Assembly (NCBI RefSeq): GCF_009389715.1
Contig: NC_052395.1
Span: 21,552,493-21,616,492, forward strand
DNA from: Phoenix dactylifera
Lineage: Eukaryota > Streptophyta > Magnoliopsida > Arecales > Arecaceae
DNA: 64,000 nt
Direction of reading: 5' to 3'
Shown: one piece after another, positions 44,210 to 56,674 of the stretch
Layout: every line of letters starts with the position of its first letter
How positions within the stretch are numbered: the first letter of the stretch is position 1
Notes under the pieces: generated by a model
The model's database searches: none
What the model saw: the letters and a program-made list of their open reading frames with translations, nothing else
Told to the model about the DNA's origin: nothing
Made by a program: the position numbers and the translations under genes

Positions 44210-46026
44210 TCAAGGCATGGAGCAAACCGCACTAAAGTTTGCAGGAGAACGGAGGCCGTACCTTTCGCTCGGAAGAACCGCACTTACTATTCTATTAAAC
44301 AAAAGCTCTGGTCCGTTTACAATAAGCCAGAAGAAGTTAAGTGGATTAGACGGTCAGGCATTGTGATCTTTATTTTCCTTTAAAAAAAAACATCCCACCG
44401 TAGGATCGGACTACGGACCCTAATTGTCCGGCCAAGTTACAACTGCAAAGAAGATTATTGATGAAGAATTCTTCTTTCATTTAGGAATGGTTGATTTTCT
44501 TTCCCAGCATCGACCTTTGGGTCCCACCATGCATAGATGTCAAAGCAATGCACATCCATCAAATCTAATTGACAAAACAATACATAACCCATTTATAATT
44601 TTGTCCCCACCAAGGGATGGCTGCTTTTCCAGCCTTCCTTATCAACGGAAAAAAAAAATAGTGTCCCCACCCAAAACCGGCTTAATTATGATAATATCTG
44701 ATGGACACTCATTTATTTCAAGTTAGGTGGATCGGTTGGCTCGACACAGCATCAATCAATAAATCTTGATCATATCGGTGCAACATAAGACCATGATCGA
44801 TCTGGAGGAACTCTAAAAGCCCAAAGTAGGATGTGCACAATGGATGTGCAATGTTAATCCAATCTCCCCATCGAGGCTACTGGGACTAACATGACTGGCC
44901 CAGCTTGGAAGAACTTGGTCTCTAGGTCTAGATCATGGATCTTCTCCAAGATTCCTGATACAATGTACATGTAAGTCCAATACATTCATTACCGTGATTG
45001 ATCAATGGGTCCTATGTGTACAATCCTCGAGTAGAGAGAATTCGAACTCTCCTCCAAAACTTCACAATTATTGGTGTTAAGGCGAAGCTAATTAGCATGC
45101 ATGGTATGGACATGGTACGTGATTGGATCAGAATACGTAATTCCCATCGCCAGTATGCAATCGCTTGTACATGTAGGCTTGCTCGGTGAATGGCCAAGCA
45201 ATTGTGGCCGCGAGGGACTTTTGGAAGGGCCTGCTACCAATGAAATTGTGGCAGGTGGATGCTTGTTTCAAGAGAGTTCCATGACTGGGTTTGCTTTAAT
45301 CGCTATGATGGAGCCTGTATTGCTTTGATTGCTATGATGGAACCTCTAACGGATGGAAACAAATCCGTAGGGAGCTCAGCTTTTCCGACATCACCATCAA
45401 GGAGCCAGATGCTTATGAGACTAGCTCTCTAATCTCCTCTAGGAGCTGTCTTTTTTCCCTCTTGCTGAGTTAAAAATACTTCTGTGATGTTTAGCTGATG
45501 TTGGGGTGATGTGTGCCCCGGGTGAGCTTAAGTGATCACCGACATGCTTAGCTTTGGGGGAATTGTAGAACCATTTCGTTTTGCTGGAAAGGACTATTTA
45601 AATTCTGATATCAAGGCTATCTCAAAATAGAACGAGGATCCTCCGTAGAGTTAAGTACCAGCATGGGTGGCTACATCATCCACCTCAAACATGGGCAACT
45701 TTGTTTATCTCCAAAATGGACAGCATAGTAGCAGAGTTCTGTCGTGCAAAAGTTGCACCGCTAGGAGATTCGAACTCCTCAGAATATTGAGAAAGAAAGG
45801 GAGAAGAGAAATGGTATGAAGACCATAGTATGATGGTAAATGACTGGGACTTTGAGGTAGTGAATGAAATATATGTATATTGCCGACGAATAAGTAATAT
45901 CACATCATTACAAACCGATATTGCCGTTGGGCAGGATTTAACCGGTGGAGCAGTGGCGAGCAGTGAAATTTTACCTTGTTGGAGGGGGAGAAATTAAGGA
46001 TGTAAGCATGAGGAGGTGAGAATAAG
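44210..46026. other. 5' flank of kinase F unit
   Basis: Aligned with 58258-59200 (G unit) and 31780-32830 (E unit). No gene was found. A short tRNA T-arm-like word at 45765-45781 lacks any cloverleaf. The segment from about 45863 to 47035 is absent from the E unit. Confidence 0.6.
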
Positions 46027-46892
46027 GGGTGGTTCTATATACACCCCCCCTATTGCTCAGGACACCCCCCAAAAATTAAAAAAAAATTAAATACTCTCTA
46101 CACCCCCCCATTTGCTAAGGACACCCCTAAAAAATTAAAAATTCCTAAATTACCCCCCACCCTTCCCACCCCCTCACCTAAATTGCTCTCTACACCCCCC
46201 AAACCCCCCCCACCCCGCTCTTCCCCTCCAAAACACCCGCCGGCTTCTCCCTTCCGCCCAAAAAACCTCGCCTCAAGCACCTCCCCGGCCATCTCCCAAG
46301 CAACGAGCACCTCGCCGGCGGAGGAGGAGGAGGGAGGCGGAGGAGGAGGACGGGGAGGCGGAGGAGGAGGACGGGGAGGCGGGGGGAGGCGGAGGGGGAG
46401 GTGGGGGATGGGGAGGAGGAGGAAGGAGGACGGGGAGGTGGGGGAAGAGGAGTGAGAGGAGGTGGCGGAGGAGGAGGGGGGAGGCGGAGGAGGAGGACGG
46501 GGAGGTGGAGGGGGAGGTGGAGGGGGAGGACGGGGAGGTGGAGGGGAGGAGGGGGGGGAGGTGGGGGATGGGGAGGAGGAGGAAGGAGGACGGGGAGGTG
46601 GGGGATGGGGAGGAGGAGGAAGGAGGACGGGGAGGTGGGGGATGGGGAGGAGGAGGAAGGAGGACGGGGAGGTGGGGGAAGAGGAGTGAGAGGAGGTGGC
46701 GGAGGAGGACGGGGAGGTGGAGGGGAGGACGGGGAGGTGGGGGATGGGGAGGAGGAGGAAGGAGGAAGGGGGGGTGTACTGAGAAAATTTCAAGGGCAAT
46801 ATGGTAATTACACTAAAGGTTAGTTTGGGTATTTTTTTTTTGGTTTTTGGGGGGTGTCCTGAGCAATAGGGGGGGTGTATATAGAACTACCC
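46027..46892. mobile_element. Mutator-like MITE with 44-bp inverted ends and 9-bp target duplication
   Basis: Left end GGGTGGTTCTATATACACCC; the right end is its inverted copy over 44 bases with a single mismatch (GGGTAG). GAGAATAAG flanks both sides (46018-46026 and 46893-46901), a 9-bp duplication as made by Mutator-like elements. Part of the terminal sequence is repeated once more inside the left end (46095-46130). The interior 46310-46780 is a purine-rich minisatellite. No transposase. Long Pro- or Gly-rich frames here are by-products. Confidence 0.92.
46310..46780. repeat. Purine-rich minisatellite inside the Mutator-like MITE
   Basis: Repeats of GGAGGTGGGGGATGGGGAGG and GAGGAGGAAGGAGGACGG in units of about 36-39 bp with variants. 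The + strand is almost free of pyrimidines over roughly 450 bases. Confidence 0.88.
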
Positions 46893-47311
46893 GAGAATAA
46901 GGGCACGCGACCACTGGCATCGCTCAAATCGACGAAATACGTCAAATATATCATTATTTTATTATTCTTCATTTCGGTAGCGTGTGCGGTATACATAATT
47001 TTAGGATTGGGCTTTTAGTTTCCTTTGGCCGATAGCGATGCTTCAGCTTTTCCGATAGGTGTTACGTCATCCGTGACAAACGAGTTCGCCTGGTATCTTT
47101 CCGGCCGAAGAATGACTGGCCTTCCTTCGCAACACCGTCCGTTGTAGAACATACGAAAATTTTGAATAGGTCCGACCAGATGACGCGGCCCAACTGCCAC
47201 CTTATCCTCTAATTTATCCAACAAATCAGCTCTCAAGGTTAGAAGTACTACAAGCCTTATAACTTCATAAGAATCAAAAGCCGTTTAGAGTCCACAACCT
47301 TTTTTTTCGAA
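46893..47311. other. Proximal 5' flank of kinase F
   Basis: From about 47035 this matches the proximal flanks of D, E and G. The TATA-like word CTTATAACTT lies at 47257-47266, about 45 bp before the ATG. No gene. Confidence 0.6.
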
Positions 47312-50300
47312 ATGGAGCTATTTGGGAAGATGTGCAGGCTCCCTGCTGCCCTACTATTTCTCTCCTTAATCCTTTCCTCTCTCTTCTCTCTCTCCATTGG
47401 AGGCGACGTCCTGACTCCAACCCAGCCCCTCTACGACGGCCAAATCCTGATCTCAGCGGGGGAGAGATTCACCTTAGGCTTCTTCAGCCCTATCAACACT
47501 AACAATCGTTACGTCGGCATATGGTACAAGGTCTCATCTCATACCATCGTGTGGGTTGCCAATCGCCAGCACCCAATCTCGGAGCGCAACGGCAGCTTGT
47601 CGATCACCGCTAATGGAACTCTCATTATCACCGACCAGAACTCTAAAACCATATGGTCCTCGGGCTCGTCGGGCCTCGCCAGTCCAATCGCGCAACTCTT
47701 AGACGACGGCAATTTCATCGTTAAAGAGGCTAAGGGCAATGGTAATATTGTTCCAGGGAGCCTTGCATGGCAGAGCTTCGACTACCCGACCGACACTATG
47801 CTCCCGGGAATGAAGCTCGGGTGGAACCTAACGAGTGGCCTCAACCGTAACATCACATCATGGGCCAGTCCTAGTGACCCAGCGCCGGGCCCCTACACCT
47901 TGTTTTTGGATCTTCGTGGTGACCCCCAAGGATTTTTATTGCAAGACTCAAAGCAACAGTTTCGCACCGGGCCATGGAACGGGCAAAGCTTCAGTGGCAT
48001 CCCAGATATTATACGTTATAAGGTCATCATAGTAAACTTTGTCATCAAGAACAACGAGGTCTTCTTCATGTACAACATCACCAGCACGTCCATCATCGCG
48101 AGGCATACGGTGAACTACACCGGCCAGGTCCAACGCCTTGTCTGGCTTGATGACAGCCAAATGTGGAGCGTCTACATGTCTAAGCCGAAGGACCTATGCG
48201 ACTATGTATCACAATGCGGGGCTTACGGGGTCTGTAATCCGGACGACTCACCGGTATGTACTTGTTTGCAGGGATTTAAGCCTAGGTCGCCGAGAAATTG
48301 GGATCTCAGAGAAGGGAAAGACGGGTGTGCGAGGATGACAGAGCTGGACTGCCAGAATGGGACTGATGGGTTTGTGACAATACAAGAAGTAAAGCTGCCG
48401 GACACATCGAGGTCGACGGTGGACTGGAGCATGGGATTGGATGAGTGTCGGGTGATGTGCTTGAGGAATTGTTCATGCACGGCCTATGTTAGTGCTTATA
48501 TCAACGGCACTGGATGTATAATTTGGACGACGGAGCTCACTGATATTAGGGTGTTTACCTTTGGTAGACAGGATCTCTACGTCCGACTAGCAGCAGCCGA
48601 TCTAGGTATGTACTGTTTCAGCTACTGAGATCAGCAACTGCACACTAGAAAGATTTATACCATTGGACCAATGCAAGCTGGAAATCGGCAGATGCCTGCA
48701 TCCCGGTGACGGTGTCGGTGCCGGTTTGTACTGGTTCAAGGGTGGACTTTGTATGCTATTATAGGGTGTACGCAGTCCAGTTTGTTCTGTTTGGTATGAG
48801 TCTGGCTTGGCTTAGGGTGGGTGTAGCTGACACACCTGTTGGTGGGGATATAGAAAATCAACTTGAGAAACCGATAGGATAGCTAACTAATCGTGTTTTC
48901 ATTTTAATTCAGGGGAAGATGACCATTGACTTTAACGTTTGCTATTTTAATGAAATTCTGAAAATTTGACTTGGTAGTTTGGGCTCAAAATGGACCCGAT
49001 TTGGCCGAAAAACCTCTTTACCACAGGTCGGCTTGAGAATTTTTTGAGATTTTGGATTGGGCATTTGCTCGAAAGCTTTTGAAAAATTTCAGCCAGAGCC
49101 CCGCCTGAGCATAGACCTGGGCTTGCCCCAAACCCAATGGAGCAGGCCCGAATTATCTATTGGGCTGAAAAGTAGGCCTGCCAACCCGATTCAAGCTTAA
49201 TCTCTCAATCATTCATATCGTTGCTTCACTTTTTTTTATGTAATACTATAGCTTTACATTAGCAACCATCTGATAATTAAAAATATGTTTATGAGAATAG
49301 CAATGAAGTTGGTCAAGCCACATAATAGGATAGAACCGAACTACTGTCTATTGAGAACGAGCTTATTTTGAAACTGAACCGAGCTGGGCCTAAGCCTAAA
49401 TTTGGGCTCTGTTTCGGTCCTTGTCCAGAATTGAGCTTCGGTCGGACCAAGGATAGGCCACTCACGCTCGGACAAAAAATAAATGGGCTTTATATTTAAG
49501 CCCAAAATCGGTCTTAATTCTTTCGGGCCTTGCCCGTAGCCTGACTTGAAGATCGGCCCCAACCATTTTCAGCCCTATTGGTAGTAGAGCATGAATCAAG
49601 GAATAGGACATGATCCACCTTTACATGGATTGCAGATGGACCAGGCCTAGTTTTTAACCATAAACAACAAAATATGATCCATAATATTTGATTGCTCGGG
49701 TGATTTTTTTTAAGTTCATAGTGTCACATGAAGTCCCATATATGAGTAGGTTTTAATTTTTTAAAACAATCATAATTTCGATTTAAATCCTATTACAAAC
49801 TATTTTTTTGCATTACAATCCGTGCTCATTATACCCATAAAATAAATAATACTACATTCAAGTATTTATTGTGGGACTGGAAGTGGGTCCAGGCCAGCCC
49901 GAGGATTGTCGGGCTGGGCCGACTTTGGCATGGGCTACCAACTAGAGCTTGTAGACTTTTCAGGCACACACACTAATCTGAAAGGAATCTTTAAGTAGGG
50001 TCGCTCAAAACACCATGCTCCTCGCTCAAATTAGAAGTTCTCTTGTCCCCATTTAAAAGTTTTGTTAAAAACCCAAAATCAAACAAACTAATTGATAACT
50101 TGGCCTAACCCATTTAAAGCTCGGGCTAAGTCAAGCAACCAATATTCATCCCAATTTATATATGGAACTTCTGGATGATCCAAAAACAAAAAAATAAATT
50201 CTAAAAAAACAAAAATAAAAACAAAAGAATGTTCATCATGTACTTATACAACGGTGCTGATGTTTCAGCCCTGGGATCAGGACATTCACGTTCACGTACT

Positions 50301-52498
50301 ATAGCTGGGATTGTGGTGGGCTTTGTTGCGGGGATTCTACTGCTTGCTGTGGTGGGTGTTTGCGTTCGAATAAAGAGAAGGAGAAGAACAGGTAAAATTA
50401 GTCCCCCATGCAATATGCAGCCATGACATGAGTAGTGATTACTAATTAATTGTGACTAGTGCAGCAACTACCTCAGGTGTCATTCCCTTCGCTAGTCACC
50501 GCAACAACGAATACAAGGACGGCAAGGACTGGGAGCTTCCTCTATTTGATCTGAGGACAATCATTGTAGCGACCGACAACTTCTCAATCCAAAACAAGCT
50601 TGGAAAGGGTGGCTTCGGTCCCGTGTACAAGGTAATTTCATAGTTTACCAACTGAACTTAGTAGAGCGTCACCATGTAGGTCTCAGTCGATGTAGGGCCC
50701 TAATTTCAGCACTATGAATACAATGTTGCATTTAGGGCTTTCGAACAGTTTGATACTGCCTCCAGATTTAGTACTCCTAAGTATAGCAATGCTGAATGTG
50801 GTGATTTCAGGGAATGCTTGGAGAGGAGCAAGAAATAGCTGTGAAGAGGCTTTCAAAGACTTCGGCACAGGGTGCTGATGAATTCATGAATCAAGTGATG
50901 CTGATTGCCAAGCTTCAGCACCGAAACCTAGTTCGGCTTCTTGGTTGCTGCTCTCAAGGAGAGGAAAGGATGCTGGTATATGAATACATGCCTAATAAAA
51001 GCTTGGACGCCTTCCTGTTTGGTTAGTTAATCTTTTGTTCTCTTTCTTATCTTTGTTTCCTCTTCCTGATTAGATTAATACAATCACAGCATAACCAATA
51101 CCTTCTAATGCTTAGTTCAAGAGTTCAAGAAAATACTCAGTTCAATAAATACTAACCTTTGCGCTAAATCAATAACCCACTTTTGCTGATCAGATGGAGA
51201 AGTACTGGAAATCGAAAAGACATAGCTGGGCACACTCATCTGAAAATGAACCTTGAAGTAGGGTTGCTCAAAGCACTACTCTTTAGGCTAAAATTAAAAG
51301 TTCTTGGAGATGACAATTAGGGAGTGGCAGGCCTTGTGGAGGTGGCCAACTTCTTGGGGCTTAAGCATGTTATAATGATTCTTCTGAATCTACCACCACG
51401 CAGTAACTACTCTTTGAAGACAAGTCAATACCAGGTTTTAACACTAACCGGCATATTTTTGTCCTAGTTTATTCAACTACTCTTGGGGTAAATGCACGTG
51501 TAAGCTTGCTTTATTTGCTAACTCTTGGGTTATATGCTTTATTTGCTTTATGTGTCAATCTGAGGCGGACTGATATTTCGTTTCTTTAATATTTTTGCAA
51601 GTAAGGCTAACATAAAGTAAACTTTGGGCAGATAAAAGTAAAGGTGCGTTACTGGAATGGCAAACCCGCTACAACATTATAGAAGGGATTGCTCAAGGTC
51701 TTCTCTACCTACATCGAGACTCGAGACTCAGAATTATTCACAGGGATCTTAAAGCGAGTAACATTCTTCCTGATAAAGATATGAACCCTAAAATATCAGA
51801 CTTCGGCTTGGCAAGAATATTTCGAGGGGATGAGACCGCACTAAATACTCGGAGAGTTGTGGGGACGTAGTAAGTATTATTTATCTTTCTTTGTTGTGAT
51901 ATTTATTCTTCAAAAAAAAAAAAATGTAATCATCTTAATGACAAAGGCAGTGGATACATGTCTCCTGAGTATGCCATGGATGGTGTCTTCTCGGTGAAAT
52001 CTGATGTATTCAGTTTTGGTGTTTTAGTACTTGAAATAATTAGTGGCAAGAAGAACAGAGGCGTTTCCATATCTGAGCATGAAGGAAACCTTCTAGCACA
52101 TGTAAGACTCGGAAAATAATAGTTAAATATCTTCATATATCCCTCTTGTTTTATATTAAATCATGATAGTGATGTAATATTTCTTTCAGGCATGGAGTTT
52201 ATGGATGCATGGTAATGGCTTGGAACTGGTGGATAAATCAATCAGCCACTTAATTTCCATGGTTGAAGCCTTGAACTGTATAAAGGTTGGCTTATTGTGT
52301 GTTCAAGAAAGTCCAAAAGACAGGCCGACGATGTCCTCTGTGGTGTTGATGTTGGGCTCCAAGGATGCATCCTTGCCAGATCCTAAACATCCTGGTTTTT
52401 TTCTAGCAAAAGCTTCCTCGAAAACCGAGTCATCAAAAAGCAAGACAAACTCTACAAGTATAAATGAATTATCGGTTACAATAGTTGAAGGTCGATGA
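47312..52498 (+). CDS. G-type lectin S-receptor-like Ser/Thr kinase, copy F (open, kinase core altered)
   Basis: Exons: 47312-48605, 50269-50391, 50465-50631, 50811-51021, 51632-51869, 51951-52101, 52190-52498, giving 830 residues with no stop. Signal peptide about 1-31, then B-lectin, S-locus glycoprotein, EGF-like and PAN domains, membrane span in exon 2, and the kinase. The glycine loop, K540, HRD D637 and DFG D655 are kept. Two core positions are changed: the helix-C glutamate in the NEV motif is Gln (CAA at 50892-50894, residue about 556), and NILLD in the catalytic loop is NILPD (CCT at 51769-51771, about 645). Phosphotransfer is therefore likely weak or lost, though binding at the outside could persist. 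Intron 1 is 1.66 kb. Closest relatives are E and G. Confidence 0.9.
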
Positions 52499-53079
52499 CT
52501 ATTAGATCGAGGTGGTAAAATTTTCTCATACCAGAGACAAGCTATGTAAAGTTCTCGTTCTTTTCAGTGTCAGATGCATTTCTTTCAACTATCTCAAATT
52601 CTAATCACAAGTCAGCAGGCCATTAGTGTAAATAACTTATACTAGGCGTTTTGTATAATATTTTGAAAATAATGAAAAAAATACTAGGAATTCATACCGT
52701 TGTTCATCCAAAAGAAGATAGCAAAGTAGATCCTCCTCTAAATCTTAAAATTGTAACCATGAGGGGGAGCTAAAATTTTTTGCTGGTTTGGATTCATTAA
52801 CAAAAAAATGAAGCAAAATATCCTACAAATATGGAAAAAGATATCCATTTCCATGATTGCTATGAATAAATGACCAACATTTCTCGCTTGATTGGTTCAT
52901 GTATGAAATAAAAGAGGATCAATGGTAGAAGAGCTCGTATGGAGACTGTTGACCATGAATGGTTATGGGCCTGTGGTAAGATGTAACATAGTACCAACTT
53001 TCTTTCTTGGGGAAAAATGTAGTGACTTTGAGAACTTCAGCAATGACACACCTTATTTTTGTATAGGGACAGTTTATAT
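52499..53079. other. 3' flank of kinase F, no gene
   Basis: Non-coding, aligned with the other 3' flanks. It ends in the target site GTTTATAT (53072-53079). Confidence 0.65.
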
Positions 53080-53864
53080 TAGGGGTGCAGATGGGTCGGG
53101 CTGGACTGGGTCCTGAGTGACCGTGACCCAACCTAGTTTCTTGTTCGGGTCCTAATTTTAGACCCAGACCCAATTCAATAGAAGATCGTATCGGGTCCAT
53201 GGTTACAATTTTTGACCAATGGAGCATTCAGGTCGGGTCGGGTGCATGTATAACCGAGTTCCAACCTAAAAAAATTGAGTCTAGTTCGGGTCCAAACCCA
53301 TTCAACCTTTTCCTGTTTGGTCCCTATTCCTCTACTCTCCCTCCAATGTTGGGCCCCCTTCGACCCCTGCTGCCCTCCTTCTTCTCGATCTCGCCACCCC
53401 CGCCATCTTCCAACCACCATCACCCCCCCTCTGCCATGGCTTCTCCCCTATCGGCCTCCTCTACTTCCTTTTCGATGACCCTGGCACCAAGTCCCTCCTC
53501 TACTTCTTCCCCATGACTTGTCGGGGGCATCAGCGGCCTGGAGGAGACCTCGGAAGGGGAACGCTGGATTGAAAGGTGGGGAGCACCTCAACCTCGATTA
53601 GAGAAGCCCTCGTCTTGGTGTTGTCCTTGATGATGAGATGCCGTAGAGCTTGACACACACCAATCAGACTCATCTTTGCCATTATCGTCGTCGTCGCCGA
53701 CGAAGCTAATATCACGCAACCAAGGGTGGCGCGCCGCTCATGAACGGGTTCACGCAAGAAGGAGAAGGAGGGGAAGTCAGAGAGAGTGACGAAAGGGAGG
53801 AGTAGTCACGGTTGCGATGGCTGACCGCTGATGGGAGAGAGCGCTCTAACGGGAGAGGGAGGGG

Positions 53865-53912
<48 letters not shown>

Positions 53913-54308
53913 CGATGGCGATGGGGAACAAATAGGGAATTTCAGCCTTTTCTTTCGTATTTTTGATTTGGGAGAGATTGAGAGTAAGCGAGTCACAGTT
54001 CCCGGAGAGAAATGGCACAGCGCGTGGATGGGTCGTACAGATGGGTCATGGCCCACGAGTCATGATTACGGGCATAACGGATTTTTTGAATTTGGGTCGA
54101 GTCGGATCATAGGGTAAGAAACCCAAATTGCCCAAAAATGTAATGGGTCGGGTCGAGTAGAAACAGAATTTAGTAAACCCAAATCCGACTCGAAAATAGA
54201 ACGGGTCCAATTTTAGAACCCGACTCGTTCCTACATGTCCTTTAAATCAGGTCGGATCGAGTCTAAATAGGTCGGGTCATGGGTCAACCCAACCTATTTG
54301 AATCCTTA
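53080..54308. mobile_element. Non-autonomous hAT-like element with perfect 8-bp target duplication
   Basis: Starts TAGGGGTGCAGATGGGTC and ends ...ACCTATTTGAATCCTTA. GTTTATAT flanks both ends (53072-53079 and 54309-54316). This is the best-preserved of four copies at one ancestral site. The interior carries C-rich Pro/Ser-coding-like sequence (53330-53520) and a (GA)n run. No transposase. Confidence 0.82.
53868..53908. repeat. (GA)n microsatellite, about 20 units
   Basis: An uninterrupted GA run inside the hAT-like element; the E copy has only a short run at the same place (near 39302). Confidence 0.93.
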
Positions 54309-54316
54309 GTTTATAT

Positions 54317-55680
54317 CGGACTCGTGGAATTCCAACAAACTTGTAGTCTTGAAATTTGAAATCTTGTAGCTATCTCATCTAAATCCTGAATATTCTAATG
54401 GTCATATAATATTCCAAGATTAGTTTGAACATTGCGTCCACGTTGCTATCACATCTAAATTTCAATAGAGCTACAGTTTTTTTTTTTTGATGAAACAGTA
54501 GAGCTGCAGTCATAATTACAAAAAAAAACTATTTGAGTTGATTCAGAAGGATCTTCAAACTCGATGTGGACCACTTTGATCACTACGAGTAGTCCTCGAT
54601 AGAGTTCAAGAGCGAGATCCGTCACATCAGAAAACCAAGTTGCAGGCCAAATTTCAGGTGGGTATAATTTGATCATACGATGCCCGATTGAGATGATTTT
54701 TTTAAACAAATTGGGTATCCTTTCAAGATCTACAACTTTGGGCCAACCACTTTGAAGGTTGAATCGAGCCGAAATTCTATCGTTTAAGCCTCAAAATAGG
54801 TTGATCAAATTGAAAGTTTTCTTTTCGAGTAATACTTTGACCAAGCGTTGCTCTCTATGTAATAAGAATTCGGTAGAGCGACAGAAGGCAGAGTTGATGT
54901 AAAAGTTCAGATATACCTCCTCGAGATTTTTAGCTTTTTTTACTAGAAATGTCTATTTTAAGAAAACGAGTCCTACTAGGACTAGAAAGAGGAATCCGAC
55001 ACAAATTGTGTAAGGGCAGATCTCACATTATAGATGGAGGCTATTTACCTCATTTTTTTTAAGGATCAATGAAAGAAAAGAGGATTTAAAGACCAACTTT
55101 CAATATTTCTCCATCTTTTTCTAGTTTTCTTTTGAGAGATTCGAGTTCAGCGGATTGAAGAACATCTTTCTTCTCCCCGATCGGATCAAATTGGTATTAG
55201 AGCTTCGGTCCTATGGGAGCTTTAGTGCATGGTCCACATACGCGAGCGATTTAAGCAATCAGGAGAAGGGCTATTCATACTTGAACTACATTAAAGAACA
55301 AAGGCAAGTATGGTTGCTATTTCTACCTCAACGGATGAGGCGATGATGGAACATCTTATACAACTAGAGGAGAAGATAGCCCAATTCACTAAGATCGTGT
55401 CTCGATTGGTGACATCATCAACACAAGCACAAACAACTTTATCTTCAAGTAAAACCAAGCGGTTCAGCTACAAGGCAGGAAAGCAAGCGTTTCCCATCTT
55501 TAGTTTTGATTTAGTAGGAGCTAAATCCCTAAACAATGGGAGCTATGATCCAAGGGCATCATCAAACTCAATGTGGATCACCAAACTCGATGTGGACCAG
55601 TTTGGCCACTACGAGTATTTGGAAAGAATACCAAATTTGATGTGAACCAGTTTGGCTACTGGAGTATTAGGAATCTATGG
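54317..55680 (+). mobile_element. LTR retroelement remnant: LTR, primer site, gag start
   Basis: Primer-binding-like TGGTATTAGAGC is at 55192-55203. The frame at 55310-55645 encodes a gag-like start, with EKIAQFTKIVSRLVTSSTQA followed by a KLDVDQFGHYEY segment. About 290 bases around 54640-54930 are not found in the E copy. No pol region remains. Confidence 0.55.
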
Positions 55681-56040
55681 TAAAGGATCAACTTTGAGTA
55701 CGTTTCCATACTGGGGCATCAGCAATCCTTGACGGCAGGATGTGGGCCAACAGGTCATGCAAGCTGTCAAGCTGTGCCATCTGATACTGGGAAAGAGGAC
55801 CGTGCAGCTTAAAACTCCAACTGCGATTTTCTCCAACTCCACTGAGAGGCTACTGAAACGTTGACTTTAATAGCTCCAGAGAACGTATCACCAAACAAGA
55901 GGCATAAAGGAAAGGGGCCAACCTAAGAATCTTCACAAAATCTGATATGATTGCCTTCTTTCCCAATCAGAAACTGGTGCAATTCCAAAATGCTGCGAGG
56001 TCCTTGTTGAATGCGACAACAATGAAATCCGCTGACAGAG
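55681..56040 (-). pseudogene. LINE relic, left part
   Basis: Aligns with 13960-14160 and 41800-42010 of the other relics (non-frame-keeping, minus strand). It stops near 56040 and the LINE resumes at 57010, so 970 bases of foreign sequence sit in between. Confidence 0.65.
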
Positions 56041-56157
56041 TGACTACCAATAAAAAAAAGCAATAAAAAAAAAGACCCTAATTTTTTCCTTCTAATCTTC
56101 ATTACGATAAATTAAGAAATCAAGAGATCTCATGAATTTCACAATGATATAACTTAC

Positions 56158-56292
56158 ATTGTTCAAATGCTCCGTTGCATCCTTGCCTAGAATGCCAATG
56201 CAACGCGTTGCAGTAATTGATCCAGCACCAGTCAAGAGAAGTACACTTAGGACTGGTACTGATGCAGTGATGAAAAGATTGAAGAGGCCCAT
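56158..56292 (-). pseudogene. Exon 1 fragment of a PIN-LIKES (PILS)-type auxin carrier
   Basis: The minus-strand frame begins MGLFNLFITASVPVLSVLLL and continues GILGKDATEHLNN, the pattern I know from the N-terminus of plant PILS proteins (first membrane helix plus the ILG.DA...LN motif). Directly after LNN comes GTAAGT (56157-56152), a good splice donor at the place where an exon would end. No further exon is present, because the LINE follows. This 45-codon piece is probably a captured or filler fragment. PILS proteins sit in the endoplasmic reticulum membrane and control auxin levels; this piece alone cannot work. Confidence 0.62.
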
Positions 56293-56674
56293 ATGGAAAT
56301 CAGCTGCAAGAGTTTCCCAACTAATTCTTCTGGAGAAAAGGATCCTGATCAGCTACTGTGGTAAAATTTCAACTACTGGAGAACAAGAAATTGATCATTT
56401 TGTCAGTTAAAAGTGGTTCTTTTAGTTGAATGTATGAAAATATTGTCTCTGATGAATCATGCCTAATTACATATTTTTCATCCTTTTTCTCCGATGGCCA
56501 AGCTTATCTTTGCTGATTTCTGCCGTTTTAAGTTCCTCACTACCATTGCAACCCATTCTTAGCTAACTCATTGATAACCCCAATTATATTCCCCGGCTCC
56601 ACAGACAGCATATAGCTTTCGAGTTCTGTTCTTTCATAAACACGCATCACACCAAGTAAGAGCACATATCCTCT
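56293..56674. other. Unrecognised sequence upstream of the PILS fragment
   Basis: It may be the 5' UTR or promoter carried along with the PILS exon. No repeat or gene was recognised. Confidence 0.35.

Noticed and set aside
45762-45790. tRNA-like T-arm (GGAGATTCGAACTCC)
   Set aside because: No acceptor, D or anticodon arm is present around it, and the E-unit copy near 32745 has a mismatch in the loop; not a tRNA, and no SINE A box was found.
46098-46799. 233-codon Pro/Ser-rich minus-strand frame
   Set aside because: It lies entirely in the MITE and its purine-rich minisatellite; the peptide is a translation of the repeat.
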